A stretch of 64,000 bases of DNA from Methanococcus maripaludis C5 (GTDB lineage Archaea > AGJL01 > Methanococci > Methanococcales > Methanococcaceae): contig NC_009135.1 in NCBI RefSeq assembly GCF_000016125.1, positions 558,001 through 622,000 on the forward strand, in the 5' to 3' direction. Under the pieces are notes generated by a model that saw only the letters and a list, made by a program, of their open reading frames with translations, was not told the origin of the DNA and did not search any database. A program made the translations under genes and the position numbers. Shown piece by piece: positions 61,706 to 64,000 of this stretch. The first letter of the stretch is position 1. Every line of letters begins with the position of its first letter.

Positions 61706-61792
61706 CGCAGAGGGAGGGATTTGAACCCCCGCTCCCCAGTGGAGAACCGGATTTCAAGTCCGGCGCCTTTGGCCAAGCTCAACCACCTCTGC
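61706..61792 (-). tRNA. tRNA-Ser(UGA), intact
   Basis: The minus strand folds into a full type II tRNA of 87 nt: acceptor GCAGAGG/CCTCTGC with discriminator G (C at 61706), D arm GAGCTTGGCCAAAGGC, anticodon stem CCGGA/TCCGG around loop CTTGAAA (anticodon TGA, reads UCA), a long variable arm (TCTCCACTGGGGAG region) and T loop TTCAAAT. No encoded CCA. It is the intact copy at the right border: its 3' part recurs at 44493-44545 and 7946-8004, so it serves as the integration target (attB/attR). Confidence 0.95.
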
Positions 61793-61933
61793 TCGCACTT
61801 GTACTTAAGCGATTCAGCTATATATACTTTTCTATTATTCCCCATAATAATAGCAATAATTTTTATTTAAAGAATGTAATTGGCCCTAAAATTAATGTTC
61901 GGGTTTAATTTTGAAATTCATAAAATTAAATTA
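61793..61933. other. tRNA promoter region
   Basis: TATATATACTTTTC (about 61819-61832) lies upstream of the tRNA on the minus strand and is probably its TATA box; nothing else is seen. Confidence 0.45.
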
Positions 61934-62155
61934 TTATAATTCAATTTCACTTAAAATTCCTTTCAAAGCTTTTAATTCTTCTGGAGTTAATGTAATTCCT
62001 TTTCTCATTCGTTCATGTTCCGGATTCCAGTCCCTTAAATCGTATTTTGGTTCTTTTTCGTTCCAACTTACAAGGTTTAGCTCTTTTTTCCATCCATTTG
62101 GGTATTCATAAAGTACTCCGATATGTTCGACAATTTCAAATGTAATTTCTGCCAT
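61934..62155 (-). CDS. YdbC/PC4-like single-stranded DNA-binding protein
   Basis: A 73-aa protein, ITFEIVEHIGVLYEYPNGWK KELNLVSWNEKEPKYDLRDW NPEHERMRKGITLTPEELKA LKGILSEIEL. The SWNxxxPKYDxRDWxPxHExMxKGITLT core is the YdbC family (PC4-like fold). Bacterial relatives bind ssDNA; PC4 is a transcription co-factor in eukaryotes. Normal length. It is outside the integrated element and is a chromosomal gene; RBS GAGG before the ATG. Confidence 0.8.
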   Translation of the reverse strand: MAEITFEIVEHIGVLYEYPNGWKKELNLVSWNEKEPKYDLRDWNPEHERMRKGITLTPEELKALKGILSEIEL

Positions 62156-62311
62156 GTGTAAAACCTCGTTTAGATATAAATAATTAAAAAAGATTTAATA
62201 AACATTTTTAAAATAAGTTTGGATATTTTTGTAAAATTGATTTGAAAAAATAGGAATAAAAAAATTTGGTGTATGCCTGTAACTATCAATATCAAAAATT
62301 AAAGGAATGGA

Positions 62312-63169
62312 TTAGTATGGAACAGGAAGTCCCATCTCTTTTCTATGAACGATTTCTTTATCGTTTTTCTCTTTTTTCTGGAGCGCAAGTTTTTGAACTA
62401 AGTCAAGACCTGGTTTCACGTCTTCAATTGGTTTTGTTTCAAGGGCTCCAGCTTCAATCATTTTGTTTAGGTATTCTTCCCCTTTTGCAGTTCTAACAAA
62501 AATTGTGCTCCATCCGTCAGGGCTTCCGACTGAACCTGTTGAGATATCTGCAAGTTCTGCGGTGTAGTCCATACAAACGTGGCATGATTTTTGTTCGTAC
62601 ATGTGTGTATCTTTCAAAGGAACTGTTTTTACATCACCTGATTTTGAGTAAACCCAGAATTTACCTTTTCCAATATCGGTTTTTAAAACATCGTTCATTC
62701 TAATTCCAGCATACTGTTCTACAATTGCTTTCATACCTTCGTAAGGGAAGTTTTCCATGCAGAATATTCCCATCACAAGTGCAATTTTTGAATCAGTGTG
62801 TCTAAAACCCATTGGGTATTTCATTAATTTTCTAATTGCTCGAACCTGACAAGGAGTTCCAACAATTCCAACTTTTTCAAGTGCATATTCTCTTACTGCA
62901 TCTTTTAACACAGCAATGTTTGGAGAAACTGTATATTTTGTTCCCGCAGCTGAAAGTACTTCTTCAGGAGTTGTAGCAATTTTTGGAACTGCTTTAAATC
63001 CATCTTCAGTATTTGCAACAATTACACCATCTAAAAGGCCATTTTCTAAACCGTAGATGTATGACGCAGAAATTATTCCTCCGTCCTGTGATTTTTTAAG
63101 TATTGCTTTATCTGTGGCTCTTGCAGATATAGCTGTTTTATATGTTCCAAAAGGATCCATAATTAACAC
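62312..63169 (-). CDS. frhB: coenzyme F420-reducing hydrogenase, beta subunit
   Basis: A 285-aa Frh[41 protein letters not shown] (N-terminal domain with the QDGG motif), [20 protein letters not shown] (about residues 100-120), [20 protein letters not shown] and [20 protein letters not shown] (about 190-210). It carries FAD and a 4Fe-4S cluster, and passes electrons from the hydrogenase small subunit to F420. In Methanococcus there are two F420-reducing hydrogenases, Fru (selenocysteine) and Frc (cysteine); the A subunit that would tell them apart is outside the window. Last gene of the operon; frhG ends 12 bp before its start. Confidence 0.93.
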   Translation of the reverse strand: MLIMDPFGTYKTAISARATDKAILKKSQDGGIISASYIYGLENGLLDGVIVANTEDGFKAVPKIATTPEEVLSAAGTKYTVSPNIAVLKDAVREYALEKVGIVGTPCQVRAIRKLMKYPMGFRHTDSKIALVMGIFCMENFPYEGMKAIVEQYAGIRMNDVLKTDIGKGKFWVYSKSGDVKTVPLKDTHMYEQKSCHVCMDYTAELADISTGSVGSPDGWSTIFVRTAKGEEYLNKMIEAGALETKPIEDVKPGLDLVQKLALQKKEKNDKEIVHRKEMGLPVPY

Positions 63170-63181
63170 CTCTAAACTTAA

Positions 63182-63910
63182 TTATTCGATTTTTTGAACT
63201 AATTCTGGAAATCTAACTCTTGGGCACTGGGCTCCACAAAGGCCGCATTTTATGCAAAATTCGCTTAGTATATTCGGTTTTCCTTCAATCATCTCTATTG
63301 CTCGAACTTGACATGCTGCAGCACAAGTTCCGCAACCCATGCAAAGCGACTGGTCTATAACATTTTTGATTACATCGCATCCGCAAGCATCTTTTCCATA
63401 TTTTGCAATTTCTGCAAATGGTTCTAAATAATCCATATCGCCGTTTAATGCAGCCATAATTAAGTTTACAATTGATTCTGGTGAAGGTGGACATCCTGGA
63501 AGTGCCAAATCCACTTTAATTACATCACCAATTGGAACGAAAGAGGCATGCGAAGGCTGTGGCATTTGATTTCCTCTTCCAAATCTAGTAACTCCGCCAG
63601 ATGCTGCACAGGCACCGAGTGCTACAACAATTTTTGAATTTTTTCTTGTAGTCAAGATGTCTTCAACTGAGTGGTGGTCGTCTAAACAGACACTTCCTTC
63701 AACGAGTGCAATGTCAATGTCTTCAGGAATTTTTCTTTCGATCAATATTTTATCGTCAGTTTCAGTAATTTCTGTCTTTTCATCTGCGAGTGTTAATGCA
63801 TACACTAGATCAACAGCTCCCAATATATCTAAAAGTTTTTCATAAGTGTCTGAAAGGGAGATTAAACATCCTGTACAACCACTCATGTGTATATGGGCAA
63901 CTCTTACCAC
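63182..63910 (-). CDS. frhG: coenzyme F420-reducing hydrogenase, gamma (small) subunit
   Basis: A 242-aa FrhG. N-terminal cluster ligands [11 protein letters not shown] (Cys12, Cys15), [15 protein letters not shown] (Cys101), [13 protein letters not shown] (Cys140), as in NiFe-hydrogenase small subunits. The C-terminus has two 4Fe-4S ferredoxin motifs: [18 protein letters not shown] and [18 protein letters not shown]. It transfers electrons from the NiFe site to FrhB. GTG start with GGTGA 4-5 nt upstream, overlapping the region after frhD by a few bases (operon A-D-G-B). Confidence 0.93.
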   Translation of the reverse strand: MVRVAHIHMSGCTGCLISLSDTYEKLLDILGAVDLVYALTLADEKTEITETDDKILIERKIPEDIDIALVEGSVCLDDHHSVEDILTTRKNSKIVVALGACAASGGVTRFGRGNQMPQPSHASFVPIGDVIKVDLALPGCPPSPESIVNLIMAALNGDMDYLEPFAEIAKYGKDACGCDVIKNVIDQSLCMGCGTCAAACQVRAIEMIEGKPNILSEFCIKCGLCGAQCPRVRFPELVQKIE

Positions 63911-63920
63911 TATATCACCA

Positions 63921-64000
63921 TTATTCGTTTAATTCATCTATTATTAATAAAACAGCGCCATCTACAGCAGCATTTACTTCGTCTGAAAGTTCGAGAAGAA
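63921..64000 (-). CDS. frhD: coenzyme F420-reducing hydrogenase maturation protease, C-terminus (partial)
   Basis: On the minus strand the last 25 residues read [25 protein letters not shown] and stop at 63921-63923, 10 bp before frhG. The position between frhA and frhG, and the acidic helical end, fit FrhD, the endopeptidase that trims the large subunit after nickel insertion. The catalytic part is outside the window, so the call rests on position. Confidence 0.7.
   Translation of the reverse strand, partial: LLELSDEVNAAVDGAVLLIIDELNE

Noticed and set aside
1-64000. Insertion sequences or transposases
   Set aside because: No DDE or HUH transposase motif and no terminal inverted repeats with target duplication were found; mobility genes are tyrosine recombinases only.

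Overview
The window looks like the chromosome of a mesophilic methanogen of the order Methanococcales, most likely Methanococcus maripaludis or a close relative. The evidence is the strong AT bias, the archaeal BRE/TATA promoters, RBSs of the GGTG/GGAGG type, the coenzyme F420-reducing hydrogenase genes (frhB, frhG, end of frhD) at the right edge, an Nre-type protein, a CooC-type ATPase, a KamA/AblA-type aminomutase, a PC4-like YdbC protein and an MCM helicase. The species name is inference.

Layout. 0-8 kb: chromosomal genes (nre end, split LysO lysine exporter, two duplicated secreted beta-helix proteins, a DUF2202 ferritin-like protein, an aspartate/glutamate racemase, a RelE-type toxin-antitoxin pair). 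Three neighbours here each carry one lesion: two frameshifts and one in-frame TAG. 8-19 kb: metabolic and transport genes (APH-like kinase, Gate-domain membrane protein, cooC, methyltransferase, a broken ablB beside kamA, a Na+/Ca2+ exchanger) separated by decayed sequence. 19-28 kb: a defence module with an EVE-domain protein, a divergent TATA-binding protein, a half HsdS, hsdM-hsdS-hsdR, a YgjP-type metallopeptidase and a lipoprotein. 29-33 kb: a 1268-aa primase-helicase. 33-40 kb: two related winged-helix regulators, an AlbA_2 protein, a GIY-YIG nuclease, and a Fic/MNT/HI0074 group. 40-44 kb: two tyrosine recombinases and fragments. 44.5-61.7 kb: a second element with its own tyrosine recombinase, a 41-bp tandem array, a PD-(D/E)XK protein, a second EVE protein, a second type I restriction-modification (RM) system (hsdM-hsdS-hsdR), a box-rich non-coding region and an MCM helicase. 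61.7-64 kb: intact tRNA-Ser(UGA), ydbC and frh genes.

The organising feature is the tRNA-Ser(UGA) gene at 61706-61792. Its 3' part recurs at 44493-44545 and again at 7946-8004, as expected for attachment sites. The simplest reading is a tandem array: a ~17-kb MCM/integrase element next to the tRNA and a second, larger island to its left. The 17-kb element has a 21-bp direct repeat just inside each end, a 41-bp iteron-like array near its integrase, and inverted arrays of short boxes upstream of mcm.

Candidates for something undescribed: (i) the EVE + divergent TBP + type I RM module at 19-27 kb, which may be a dedicated basal-factor switch for a defence operon; (ii) the replication/maintenance DNA of the 17-kb element; (iii) the island of nucleotide-transferring proteins (two MNT, one Fic, one HI0074-like) at 36.6-39.2 kb. 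No rRNA, CRISPR array or recognisable transposase was seen.
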